From Cladobotryum mycophilum (taxonomy: Eukaryota; Ascomycota; Sordariomycetes; Hypocreales; Hypocreaceae), in NCBI GenBank assembly GCA_036429605.1, contig CM071590.1:186001-250000 (forward strand): a stretch of DNA of 64,000 nt, read 5' to 3'. Positions 1 through 10,350 of the stretch are shown here, piece by piece. How positions within the stretch are numbered: position 1 is the first letter of the stretch; the number at the start of each line of letters is the position of its first letter. A model generated the notes under the pieces. The model was given only the letters and a program-made list of their open reading frames with translations, made no database searches and was not told where the DNA came from. A program made the translations under genes and the position numbers.

Positions 1-200
1 ACTTTGTGGTTGGTAGGCTGTTTGGCCCTTGTCGGGCGGTTGGCAGGTCAAATTATTTTACAATATGGCCTGATTATTTTCTTCGCTTTCATTTTCTTTG
101 TGCTCCTCCATTATTTCGCTTGCGACTCGGTTTTTTATTTGTGACTTTGGATATATGAAATGAAGGTTCTATCTGGCCTTTAATTTACTGGAGAATCTAT

Positions 201-218
201 ATGGACCTGAGCGCTTGA
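201..218 (+). promoter_or_regulatory. Short upstream ORF overlapping the transporter start
   Basis: An ATG at 201 opens a five-codon reading frame (MDLSA) whose TGA stop (216-218) shares its last base with the ATG of the transporter at 218-220, giving a TGATG overlap. If the transcript starts upstream of 201, ribosomes would meet this ATG first and could reinitiate or be limited there. No transcript start can be seen from sequence, so a regulatory role is inference only. Confidence 0.3.
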
Positions 219-3200
219 TGAATGCCATGGGAAATCGGACATTTTGTGATGATGGGGAGTTTGGCCCAACAATAGCCGGTTGTAGGGGCGATTTCGATTT
301 CACACTTTTATTCGAACAGAGCATCCTTTCTGTTGCGCCATCCTCTCTCTTCATCCTACTTTCTGCGGTACGATTGAGCGTCCTTTTGTCAAGAAAAGCA
401 AGATGGGTCGCAGGAACCAGGTTTCAGTTGTGGAAAATAGCCGCAATTACAGGATATGGAGTTTTACAGGCGGTGCTGTTAGCTTTCTGGGTCCAATCTA
501 GCGGAGTGTACGAGACGAAAATTAGTCTTGCCGCTGCGATCCTGTCATTCATTGACGTTTTTTTCCTGGCCATGCTTTCGTGGTTTGAACATGCCTATTC
601 ACCAAGACCATCAGCTCTTATCAACGTCTACCTCCTGCTCTCGGTCCTCTTTGATGCTGTGCAAACGCGAACTTTATGGCTCAAACATGCTAGTACGACA
701 ATTCCGGCTCTATTCACGGCATCGCTCGCCATCAAAATCGGCCTTTTAGCCCTTGAAAGTGTCGAAAAGTCAAGATATCTGCCTCCCGCATGGTCTGAGA
801 AGAGCCCCGAAGAAAAGAGTGGCGTCTTCAGTCAAAGCTTGCTCCTGTGGCTTCGTCGCATTCTCGTGGAGGGCCGCAAGCGTCTGATCTACCCGAACGA
901 CTTGTATGCTCTCGAACCAGGACTTGAGACGCGGCGGCTTTCTGATATCTTTTGGAAGAACTGGCATGCAAGAAACGGGAAAGCGTCACAATCCACTCTT
1001 GTTTTGGTACTTGTTCGGACATTGAAATGGTCTCTCTTGACACCCGTCGTGCCACGCCTAGCACAAGTTGCCTTCACAATCTGCCAGCCTCTTATGCTGC
1101 AGGAGTTCCTTCGATATCTTCAGGGCGAGGGAAATTTTGTGAGTGGCACTGGTGGCGGATTCATCGGTGCATACGGCTTGGTGTATTGCGGTCTTGCCAT
1201 CTCAACTTGTTATTATTGGCGACTGACCTACAAATGTCTTGTGAAAATGCGCGGCTGTCTGGTAGCGGCAATCTATAAGAAGACGACCGAAATTGATACT
1301 TCTCAATACGATATGACTGCTCCAATCGCACTAATGAGCACCGACATAGAGCGAATCCTACAGGGTTGCAAGGACTTGCACGAAATCTGGGCAAATACCG
1401 CTCAGGTGGGGATCTCTATCTGGCTACTCTATGAAAATCTTGGCGTTGCTTGCGTTGCACCAGCTGTGGTCGCTGTTCTGTCTAGCATTGGCTCTGTTCT
1501 TATGAGCTCATGGGCCGAGAGTAGCCAAACGCATTGGATGGAAGCAACACAGGAGCGTGTTGGCGCAACAGTCAAGGTGATCGCTTCGATGAAGGTGGTC
1601 CGGCTACTTGGGCTCTCTGATCGAGTACACAAGGTTCTAAAAGAATTGCGCCTGGCTGAGCTTCACGCTGCCCGGTTCTTTCGTTACATTGAGGTTTTGA
1701 CGGCAGTTGTATCTTTTACTCCTCTCTTGCTGTCGCCAGTATTTACCTTTATGGTCTTTGTCATTCAGGCACAAAGCTCGGGAGAGAAGCTCGATACGAC
1801 CAAAATCTTCACTTCACTCTCTCTTCTACAGTTAATGACACAACCGTTGGTGTGGCTTTTTCAGGCTGTTCCAATGTTCTTTGCGTCTCTGGGATGTCTG
1901 AATCGGATTGGTCAGTACTTGCATGCTCAATCAAGGACTGAGAAACGTCATCTCCATGTCGGTATTGCTTCCCCACGACCAGCTTCTACCAGCGCCAGTT
2001 CCACCGGGAACAGTCAACAAGAGCTCAAGGGTATCGACGAGAATGCGGTTACAGTTCGTGACGGAACCTTTGGATGGAAAGAGGAACGCTCAGTGCTGCA
2101 AGATGTTGATGTTGACATTCCGACCTCGAAATTGACCATGGTCATTGGGCCTGTGGCGAGTGGCAAGAGCTCGTTCTGCAAGGCCGTCATTGGCGAACTT
2201 CCATATGTGAAAGGTCAAATTCACGTCAACATATCGCGCTCAGGGATTGCCTACTGTGACCAAAATACATTTCTCCTCAATGGAACACTGCAGGACAACA
2301 TTGTGGGCTTCTCCGATCTCGATAGTAACTGGTTCGAGACGGTGGTGAGAGCTGTCGACCTCACTAAGGACATATCTACTCTTTCAGATGGCGTTCAAAC
2401 CAAAATAGGCAGCAAGGGTGTCGTCCTGAGTGGAGGTCAACGCCAACGGGTCGCCATTGCTCGCGCTCTGTATGCCCGCCCCCCACTGGCCGTATTTGAC
2501 GATGTGTTGAGCGGGCTGGATCCAGTAACTAAGAAAAATGTCTTTGAGCATGTATTCAGTCCTCGAGGTTTACTTCGGAAGATGGGATGCACTGCTGTCC
2601 TCTCGACTCATGACGTTGACCTACTTCCAGAGGCTGACCACATCATCGCCTTTGGCAAAGATGGCCATTTGGCTGGCAGTGGCAATTTTGACCAGCTGAG
2701 CAAATCTTCCGAGTACATAAAATCACTGGGTGTTCGCGACAATTCTGACTCCAGCTCTGGTGGGATTGGAGGGAATCCTGATAGCCTCGCCGAGCTTTCT
2801 TTAGGAGATGAACCTACCAACACAGAAGCTCTCGAAGACATTTCACGGCGTTTAGGTGACGCTTCGATCTACAAATATCTGTATAGTCACATTGGCCTCT
2901 GGCGGATGCTTCTCTTTGCCCTCTTTCAATGCGGCTGGGCAGTCTTTTCAACCATCGGCCCGGTGTGGCTCAAATTCTGGGCGGCAGCCAACGCATCAGG
3001 GAAAGATAACGATGGCTACTATATGGGCGTGTATGCAGCATTCCAAGGCCTTGCGCTAGTTTTCCTTGCACTCTTTGCTGGGCATACGTTGACAAGCATA
3101 GCCGTGAAGTCTGGCGCATCGCTTCACGAGGTCCTGCTTAAGACAGTGATAATGGCTCCAATATCATTCTTCAGCACCGTTGACGTGGGCATCACGACTA

Positions 3201-4636
3201 ACCGCTTTTCACAAGATGTTATCCTTATTGATGGAGATCTTCCAATGGCAATGCTCGAGACGGTATCATCGGGGTTGGTTGCAATAGTGCAGGCCATTCT
3301 GATTGCGATTGCTGCGCCATACGTAGCCATTGCTTATCCATTCCTCCTTGCTGTGCTGTACATGGTGCAGGGATTTTACCTCCGTACCTCCCGACAGCTT
3401 AGGCATCTCGATCTCGAGGCGAAGAGTCCATTATATACCCATTTCTTAGAGACTCTGCAAGGGCTTGCTACAATACGGTCATTTGGGTGGTCGGAAAAGA
3501 ACAATGAGCTTAACCATCGACTGGTGGACGCATCACAACAGCCACTCTACCTTCTTTACATGGTGCAAAGATGGTTGCAATTAGTGTTGGAGCTGTTGAT
3601 TGCAGCTACGTCTATTATACTAATTGCTGTTGCCGTCAATTTGCACTCCACTTCCGCAAGCCTTATCGGTGTAGCACTGGTCAATCTGATGTCAATCAGC
3701 CAGGAACTTAAGATGATAGTCCTTAACTGGACCAACCTGGAGACATCGCTGAGCGCAATTGCGCGAACAAAATCGTTTGCTGAAGGAACCTCGTCTGAAA
3801 ATAAGCCAGAAGAGACCATCGAGCCGCCGCCAACATGGCCACAGTCCGGTCGCATTCAGCTTCAATCAGTGTCAGCGTGCTATAAAGCCTCTGATAATGC
3901 CGTCTTAGTCCTGAAAGATGTCTCCGTAGATATTCACGGTGGCAAAAAAATTGCCATCTGTGGACGCAGTGGTAGTGGAAAATCATCATTTATCCTGGCT
4001 CTTTGTCGGATGATTGAACTTACGTCTGGATCCATCATCGTTGATGGCTTAGACCTCAGCACCGCGCCTCGCTCCATGGTTCGATCTGCATTCAACGTTA
4101 TTCCCCAAGAGCCTTTCTTCTTCTACAAGAAGCTGTCGGAGAACCTCGACCCCTCTGGCTCCATTTCAGCTTCGGCTATGGAGTCTGTACTCAAAGAGGT
4201 GCAACTATGGGACACCGTAGAATCGGCCGGAGGACTTGATGCAGACTTCGATATCGAGACGCTAAGTCAAGGCCAAAAGCAGCTTCTTGCATTGGCACGA
4301 GCAATCTTGAGACCGGGAAAGATTGTAATTATGGATGAAGCAACAAGCAAGTAAGTCAAGATTGTTTTCCAATGAGTGATACACTTGGGATGCTAATAAG
4401 GACACTGAAGTGTGGACAAACATGCAGCAGAGATTATGCAACGCATCATCCGTGACAAGTTCAATGACCGGACTGTTGTTGCGGTGGCACATCAGCTCAG
4501 CACCATCATAGACTTTGATCATGTTATCGTGATGGACGGGGGTCAGCTTGTAGAGAGTGATAGCCCCGCTGGGCTACTGGCTCGGGACTCTGTGTTTAGG
4601 CAATTATGTGCTATACAGGGCGTAGGTTTAGCATGA
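218..4636 (+). CDS. ABCC-type (MRP-like) full ABC transporter
   Basis: A full-length ABC exporter of the multidrug-resistance-associated (ABCC) family, predicted to move conjugates, drugs or secondary metabolites across the plasma or vacuolar membrane. Two exons, 218-4350 and 4411-4636, with a 60-bp intron (GTAAGT donor, GCTAAT branch) splitting the second Walker B region; spliced length 1452 aa. Order: N-terminal TMD0 and TMD1, then NBD1 with Walker A GPVASGKSS near residue 645, signature LSGGQRQR near 737 and FDDVLSGLD; TMD2; then NBD2 with GRSGSGKSS near 1250, LSQGQKQL near 1349, MDEATSN across the intron and the switch VAHQLSTI. NBD1 has Asp-Asp where most ABC ATPases have Asp-Glu, as is usual in ABCC proteins. 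The first in-frame ATG is at 218. It ends 88 bp from the convergent UstYa-like gene, so it is a possible exporter for the neighbouring peptide, but ABCC genes are common and the link is unproven. Confidence 0.93.
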
Positions 4637-4724
4637 AGGGGTGATAATGAATACTTGGAGACACACGAAGATATTTGCAATTAATTGATCAAGCTTTAAT
4701 GAAAAGTAATATGGAACACTAATT

Positions 4725-5639
4725 TTACGCCTCTCCAAATCCCGGCCAGACAAAAGCATCCTTTGGCATGCCATCTTTGCTATGTGGCCAAACTTTACGT
4801 ACACCCTTCATTGCATTCTGCTGGTTCCAGCTGCGCAAAGCATCGAAATTTCGGCACTTTCGCTCAATGCTAAACTGCGCAAACGGGACATTGTCATTCT
4901 CGACCCATCTATGAGGCACAATTTCCACATTAGCATTGCAGGTGATACTCTGGAGCACCATGTGTAAGCAGTGTCGCTGGTGCATCCAGTGCATCTCGTC
5001 TGGTCCGTTTGGGAATTGATCCGCGTAGTAATGTTGGTAGTACATTTGTTTCCGTATGGCATTAAGACAATGAATTTGGTGGAAAACGTCGATTTGTACT
5101 GGGAACTTGTCGTCGCCATAGCCCCATGAAGCAGGGGTCTTGAAATAATGTGCTGGATTATATCCTGCTTTCTCAAGAGTCTTGGCATCGACGAGTGTCA
5201 CCTCATAAGCCTCAGCTGCAATGTCATCCCAGGCAGCATCTGTCTCGGGCGAGGGATCGCCACGGAAGACCGAAGCATTGGAGGATGTGTGCAAGCGACC
5301 ATCGACTTTTGTGAATTTAGTAGAGAGATCAACTGCGTCGAAAACGGGAGAGTAGGCAGAGGTGGCTTTCAGAGCCTCCCGCTCAGAGATAACGGGTTGG
5401 TGAAGGCTGCGCCGAGCACTGACAAGAAGCAAGATGCTTGTCGAGAAGAGAACAATATTGAGGTAAGTCAGCCAAAAGCTTCTTCGCTTGATGGACCGAG
5501 ACTCTTGTGTTTGTCTGTAAGAGCAAGTCGGACAGAGTGGCGATGAAGAGTCTGATTCTGAGCTTCTAAATGAGGATGCATGTTTGTTGAGAAGAGCCTC
5601 GCCCATTTCTGCATCACTCACGTCGCTAGCGGATGCCAT
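4725..5639 (-). CDS. UstYa/DUF3328-family peptide-modifying oxidase
   Basis: A single-exon 304-aa protein of the UstYa (DUF3328) family. Characterised members act in fungal RiPP and some non-ribosomal pathways, where they install oxidative cyclisations (for example ether macrocycles in ustiloxin and asperipin). Visible: a cytosolic Ser-rich N-terminus with CPTC at 36-39, one membrane segment at about 55-73 (LTYLNIVLFSTSILLLV), and both diagnostic HxxHC motifs, HQIHC at 187-191 and HQRHC at 220-224, followed by Cys-rich, Trp-rich residues. Both motifs are complete, so the protein looks functional. It lies divergent, across 1.7 kb, from the DYAIRS repeat protein gene and convergent with the ABC transporter. 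UstYa proteins also occur outside RiPP clusters, so the substrate is an inference from the neighbour. Confidence 0.9.
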   Translation of the reverse strand: MASASDVSDAEMGEALLNKHASSFRSSESDSSSPLCPTCSYRQTQESRSIKRRSFWLTYLNIVLFSTSILLLVSARRSLHQPVISEREALKATSAYSPVFDAVDLSTKFTKVDGRLHTSSNASVFRGDPSPETDAAWDDIAAEAYEVTLVDAKTLEKAGYNPAHYFKTPASWGYGDDKFPVQIDVFHQIHCLNAIRKQMYYQHYYADQFPNGPDEMHWMHQRHCLHMVLQSITCNANVEIVPHRWVENDNVPFAQFSIERKCRNFDALRSWNQQNAMKGVRKVWPHSKDGMPKDAFVWPGFGEA

Positions 5640-7140
5640 AGCTTTAGTTAAGAAGCAGCGTAGTGAGATCGGAGTATGATATGTTGGAATGTTGCTCGTG
5701 GGTAATTAAATTGTATGCGTAGCGAACTTAAACTCTTTTTTCGTCAACTATTCCTCAGAAGCAGTGTTCAGGGTAGGCAAATCTGAACGAAAGGAGTTGG
5801 TAAAAGATGTTCCTCACTCTCGACCGCCTTGTTAATGAACAAGTCTCTTTTAATTGACAGGTCAGTTACCTTGTAGCCAATGAGGTGGAAGCGATATAAT
5901 GAATATTAATCAATGTTAATTTTGAACACCCTTGGTGAAGCACATCTTCGTATACGTGCAGAAGGAATGGTGAGCCTGTTCGTCGGCAACTGTTCGGCCG
6001 AAACACCACTCCGTACTTCGTCAGCTTTCTAAGTTAGGCATAGTCAGCTTCGTATGAAGACGATACAGGCTGGAGCTGGAGTAAGCTGCGTCAGATGTGG
6101 TGTGAAGATGCTTTAACTCAATGTCGAAAGTGAGTCTTACTGCATTAGGTGTTGCGCATTAATATGATTAGTTATATTGAATAGATTATCATTGCAACAT
6201 GTCGCAAACTCATCCACAGATGGTCAATAACCCCCTCCATGGGTCAAACCCCGCCTCTGGGCACCTGTGACTGCCGTTGGGCCATATCCATGGATCCATC
6301 TCATCTAATACCTATCTTGGTAATTTTTGGCGCCCCTGCTCTGAACCCAGCTGACAAAGGCGTCATTGACAGTCTTTGGACATGTGAGCGCCACAGCCGT
6401 AACTGCATCTATCCGTGGATGGGATTCAAGCCAGGAAGGCATTTGTATCAGATTTGGACCCTTCCGAATGCCGCTGCTAGAATTCCTTCTCGATCAAGAA
6501 ACAACTCGGACATTTGAGCACGCAACCACTCTAGGCATATTTAGGCTACAGAGCCCCTGTTCGAATGAACATCTGCCGATACTGAAGCTTTATTGGTGCA
6601 TGGCTATCATGGATCTTCTGTATCGCGTAAATTAGCACCTTCTACTTCTGGCTTCCCACCAATGCCAGTCGTGTTGAGCCACGCCTTTTTTGTTGACACA
6701 ACCAAATACACCAGTAAATTATGAGATATTGAGTGATGTAAGCGAATGCTACCACACGTGAATCCTCTGAGACTGTAACCAATCAACCGGCTGATAGAAT
6801 CGTTATCGGCTCACACGCGATACATCTCATACGTGACGCGAGAGGCCCAGAACTCGGCCAATCTCAACATTCCTGGATTCAGTCTATGATGGAAGTGGGG
6901 ACGGTAGTAGAAGGATGCCGAAACTGTCGCGTCCCGAGTAGTCAATACAGTAATCCTAAGAGACATCATCTTTATCCCGGTTTACGGCAAAATGTGTGAG
7001 AGGACATGTGACAGATGTAGATGTCTGTAAGGTTTTGTGGATGGCATTCGGGGAATCAAGATGAATTTGTATTGATGAGATTGTCAGAAAGAATGCCGAA
7101 CATACTCTAGAAAGCATCTCAAAAGAGCAAACGAATTATC

Positions 7141-7148
7141 TATAAAGG
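7141..7148 (+). promoter_or_regulatory. TATA box of the DYAIRS repeat gene
   Basis: TATAAAGG sits 177 bp upstream of the repeat-protein ATG and is followed by a C/T-rich leader, the arrangement expected for a strongly transcribed fungal gene. The distance implies a 5' leader of roughly 140 nt. Confidence 0.55.
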
Positions 7149-7277
7149 GAGGCCATCAACTTCCTTCCATACCTTCATCTCATCATCCAACAACAATCAC
7201 ATTCAAACACAGATCTTCTTCTATCATCCACTTTCATCTCTACAATTCTACAACCAATATCTTTTCAGCCTTTTTAG

Positions 7278-7309
7278 CCTTTCAACCTTTCAACCTTTCA
7301 ACCTTTCAA
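7278..7309 (+). repeat. Four tandem CCTTTCAA units in the 5' leader
   Basis: Four perfect head-to-tail copies of CCTTTCAA end eight bases before the ATG at 7318. They lie in the predicted 5' untranslated leader. Whether they are a slippage product or influence translation cannot be told from sequence. Confidence 0.85.
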
Positions 7310-7317
7310 CCGTCAAA

Positions 7318-8169
7318 ATGAAGTACGCATTCACCTTCCTGACTCTCACTGCTGCTGTCCTCGCCGCTCCGGCAACGGACTACGCTATCCGCTCTACCAA
7401 TGCTGGCGTGAATGACTATGCTATTCGCTCCGAGACAAATGACTACGCCATTCGCTCCGAGGCGAAGGACTATGCCATTAGGCGTTCAAATGAGAAGGAT
7501 TATGCCATCCGTTCTGAGACCAATGACTATGCCATTCGATCTGACTATGCTATCCGTTCCGACAAGAATGACTACGCTATCCGTTCTGATGCAAAGGAGT
7601 ATGCCATTCGCTCCGAGGGCAATGACTATGCTATTAGATCTGACAAGAACGATTATGCCATTCGATCTGACTATGCCATCCGTTCAGAGAAGAATGACTA
7701 TGCTATTCGCTCCGAGGGCAATGACTACGCCATCCGCTCTGAGGGTAATGACTATGCCATCCGTTCTGACAAGAACGACTACGCTATCCGTTCTGAGCAG
7801 AACGACTACGCCATTCGTTCCGAGCAGAATGACTACGCGATTCGATCTGACAAGAACGATTATGCCATTCGATCTGACTATGCTATCCGTTCAGAGAAGA
7901 ACGATTACGCTATCCGCTCTGAGAGCAATGACTATGCCATCCGTTCTGACAAGAACGACTACGCCATTCGTTCCGAGCAGAATGACTACGCCATCCGCTC
8001 TGAGGGCAATGACTATGCTATCCTCTCCGAGGACAATGATTACGCTATCCGTTCAGAGAAGAACGATTACGCTATCCGCTCTGAGAGTAACGACTATGCC
8101 ATTCGTTCCGAGCAGAATGACTACGCCATCCGCTCTGACGACAACGAGTACGCCATTCGCTCGGATTAG
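7318..8169 (+). CDS. Secreted DYAIRS-repeat protein, candidate RiPP precursor
   Basis: A single-exon 283-aa protein: a signal peptide (MKYAFTFLTLTAAVLA, cut predicted near 16-17), a four-residue linker, then 30 tandem units to the last codons. The usual unit is nine residues, D-Y-A-I-R-S-(E/D)-x-(N/K). All 30 copies keep Tyr-Ala-Ile and 26 are exactly DYAIRS; the exceptions are DYAIRRS (unit 4), EYAIRS (9 and 30) and DYAILS (25). Three units (6, 11, 19) have no spacer, giving back-to-back DYAIRSDYAIRS. Codons inside the hexapeptide vary synonymously, which argues for selection on the peptide. Ustiloxin precursors carry repeated Tyr-Ala-Ile-Gly cores, and a UstYa-like gene lies next door, so a multi-copy dikaritin-like precursor is the leading reading. 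Against it: there are no Lys-Arg sites (one Arg-Arg only). A secreted structural repeat protein is the alternative. ATG context is good (GTCAAAATG). Confidence 0.85.
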   Translation: MKYAFTFLTLTAAVLAAPATDYAIRSTNAGVNDYAIRSETNDYAIRSEAKDYAIRRSNEKDYAIRSETNDYAIRSDYAIRSDKNDYAIRSDAKEYAIRSEGNDYAIRSDKNDYAIRSDYAIRSEKNDYAIRSEGNDYAIRSEGNDYAIRSDKNDYAIRSEQNDYAIRSEQNDYAIRSDKNDYAIRSDYAIRSEKNDYAIRSESNDYAIRSDKNDYAIRSEQNDYAIRSEGNDYAILSEDNDYAIRSEKNDYAIRSESNDYAIRSEQNDYAIRSDDNEYAIRSD

Positions 8170-8771
8170 AATAAAGGTATTTACATGAATGGGGAGATGG
8201 ATATATTCATTGACACTGCGGGCTACGCCTGCATGTGAGATCTTCATAGCTCTAAGCCTCTGCGGAGGTGGTGCTGGAATTTAGCGAGGAATCTGATTTT
8301 CTTTTTGTATTTACCAAATGATTACGCGAATAGCCTGTAGTTGATGAAAATAGATTAAGTGATTAAAATCCTCTGGTCTGAATGGTGAAATGCAAGTATG
8401 GCTTATCTGTATTCAATTTAATTATATTATTGACTCCAAGGTCTGCATGGATCTTCGGTTTGGTGATTAGGTACTATCTACGTTCTGATTTCGGGAGGAT
8501 CTGTTGATTGTGCCATCTTTCCGAAAAGGGAACCTAGTCATATGCAGATTCACTAGCTTCGGACTTTCTCCATATTCATCGGAATGCTTTATGTACCTGG
8601 TCAGTGGTGAAATCGGAGAAAATGACTCGCTACTTGCATGTCATACGTGGAGAGTGGAGCCGGGCGTGTTGTATAAGCTCGCCCATCAACGCGGATATTT
8701 GGGATAGTCACCAGCCAGACCTCTCACTTTATCTCGCTTTATTGTCTTTATTTTAGCATTGCCATACCGAA
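8170..8771. other. Intergenic, 3' region of the repeat gene
   Basis: About 600 bp of AT-rich sequence between the repeat gene and the next co-directional gene. It holds the 3' end of one and the promoter of the other. I see no further gene. Confidence 0.6.
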
Positions 8772-10167
8772 ATGCTGAATTCCATCATGAAACGCCTACG
8801 AGGTTCTGGAATACCTCAAATACTACTATTCCTCACAGCAATACCTCTCTCTTTCCTCATTGTTATTGGCACACTTTACTTGATACAGCCAGAGCCCAGG
8901 TGGGATTCGCACGGAACAGACCCGAGCTTCCAGATGAAACAGCAGGATGTAGTCGAAAACAAGTCGCCTGAGGCTATGAGCAGAAAGGCAGAGCTCCAGC
9001 GGTTATGGGGATTTGAGGTCAGCAACTGATGATACCTAATGGCAAATGCGTCCATGACTAAATAAATCGGACAGTGGTCATATTCGGGCATCTCTACATT
9101 TGCTCACCTTAAGCATGTTAGTTGCTTAACGGAGCCTGACATGCCATTCGACATTGGAATTATTGGTGCTCCTTTTGATACCGCTGTTTCTTACCGTCCA
9201 GGTAGGTTCATCCATTCTCAATCCATTCAGTGCCAGCTGTGATGCTCAATTTCTTTTTTCAACTATAGGTGCCCGCTTTGGACCCCGCGCCATCCGCGCC
9301 GCTTCATCCAGACAATCTCGCTCTCGAGGATGGAATCCACGAGCTAATATCAATCCATACAAGTCTGGACTAGAGATTGTCGACTGTGGTGACATCCCGC
9401 TCATGCCTGTCGATAATGGCGTCGCGTTGAAGCAGATGACACAGGCCATGACAGAACTTGGGTTACGAAACACCGCCGCGGGAGCGTTGCATGCGTCCGG
9501 AGATGGGCGCTCGTCCAAGCAACCTCCCAAGCTTCTCACACTGGGAGGAGATCACAGTGTGGCCCTTGGCGCACTTCGCGCACTTCGCCAGATTTATGGT
9601 AAACCCATCACAGTACTGCACTTTGATGCCCACCTCGACACGTGGATTCCGCCATCCGGGCCTGATCAATTCCCATGGTTCTCGGAGCAAGGCCGATTCA
9701 ATCATGGCGACGTTTTTGCCCTGGCTTGGGAAGAGGGCTTGATTGCTAATGGGAGCTCCATCCACGTTGGACTGCGAACGCGGCTTTCGGGCCCAGAGGA
9801 CATAGCTGATGACCAAATGCAGGGGTTTGCCCAGGTCGCTGCAGATGAAGTAGATAGCATCGGGGTAGAAGGTATCATAAAGAAGGTCAAGGTAAGGGTT
9901 GGGGATAACTTGGTGTATCTCAGCTTCGACATTGATGTTGTGGATCCGGGCTTAGCTCCAGGCACAGGGACTCCAGAGCCCGGTGGCTTCACAAGCAGGG
10001 AGATTATACATATTCTACGTGGCCTGGAGGGCATAAATGTTGTTGGCGCAGACATTGTTGAAGTTAGTCCGGCTTATGATGGACCGGGCGAGCAGACTGC
10101 GCTCATAGCAGCGCAAGTCGCTTACGAGATCCTGACGAATTGGGCCAAATCGAGGGATAGCATTTGA
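8772..10167 (+). CDS. Membrane-anchored agmatinase/arginase-family ureohydrolase
   Basis: A ureohydrolase-fold manganese enzyme of the agmatinase branch, which hydrolyses guanidino compounds to urea plus an amine. Three exons: 8772-9017, 9075-9201 and 9269-10167; introns 57 and 67 bp; 423 aa. The metal-binding motifs are all present: GGDHS, DAHLD, SFDIDVVDP and the closing GADIVEVSP block. The N-terminus carries a hydrophobic stretch at about residues 14-35 (LLFLTAIPLSFLIVIGTLYL) that reads as a signal anchor, so the enzyme probably acts in the secretory pathway, vacuole or outside the cell rather than in the cytosol. Start is at 8772; a second Met five codons on is possible. The first intron donor is GTCAGC, weaker than usual, but the frame joins correctly (WGFE then WSYSGISTF). 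Confidence 0.88.
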
Positions 10168-10350
10168 GTGCGGCGATGACGTGGTGACGGATCACAAAGG
10201 TACAGAGGGTAATGAGAATTTATATACTGGGTTAATGACAATGATATGGAATTTATTTAGTGTTAGCAAGAAAAGAAAAACACGAAAGCTATCTAAATTG
10301 ACGCCCTCGCAACATAATGCGTGCTCCTTGGTACCGAGGGGAGGCACTCC

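Larger units (their letters stand above)
5640..7317. other. Divergent intergenic region of the putative RiPP pair
   Basis: This 1.7 kb separates the UstYa-like gene (leftward) and the DYAIRS repeat gene (rightward) and would carry both promoters. Short open frames at 6239-6517 and 6366-6635 have no recognisable family, no signal peptide and no good start context, so I do not call them. The right end holds a TATA box and a repeat-containing 5' leader, listed separately. Confidence 0.6.

Noticed and set aside
6239..6635. Two overlapping frames near the RiPP promoter as extra cluster genes
   Set aside because: No signal peptide, repeat core, enzyme motif or splice pattern.
7378..8169. Regular ~27-bp repeats resembling a CRISPR or minisatellite array
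   Set aside because: Units are in frame, lack constant repeats with unique spacers, vary at synonymous positions and encode a conserved hexapeptide behind a signal peptide. The organism is a fungus.
7412..8188. 258-codon open frame overlapping the repeat gene in another frame
   Set aside because: It is the shifted reading of the same repeats; long only because the repeats contain no stop in that frame. No signal peptide or ATG context.
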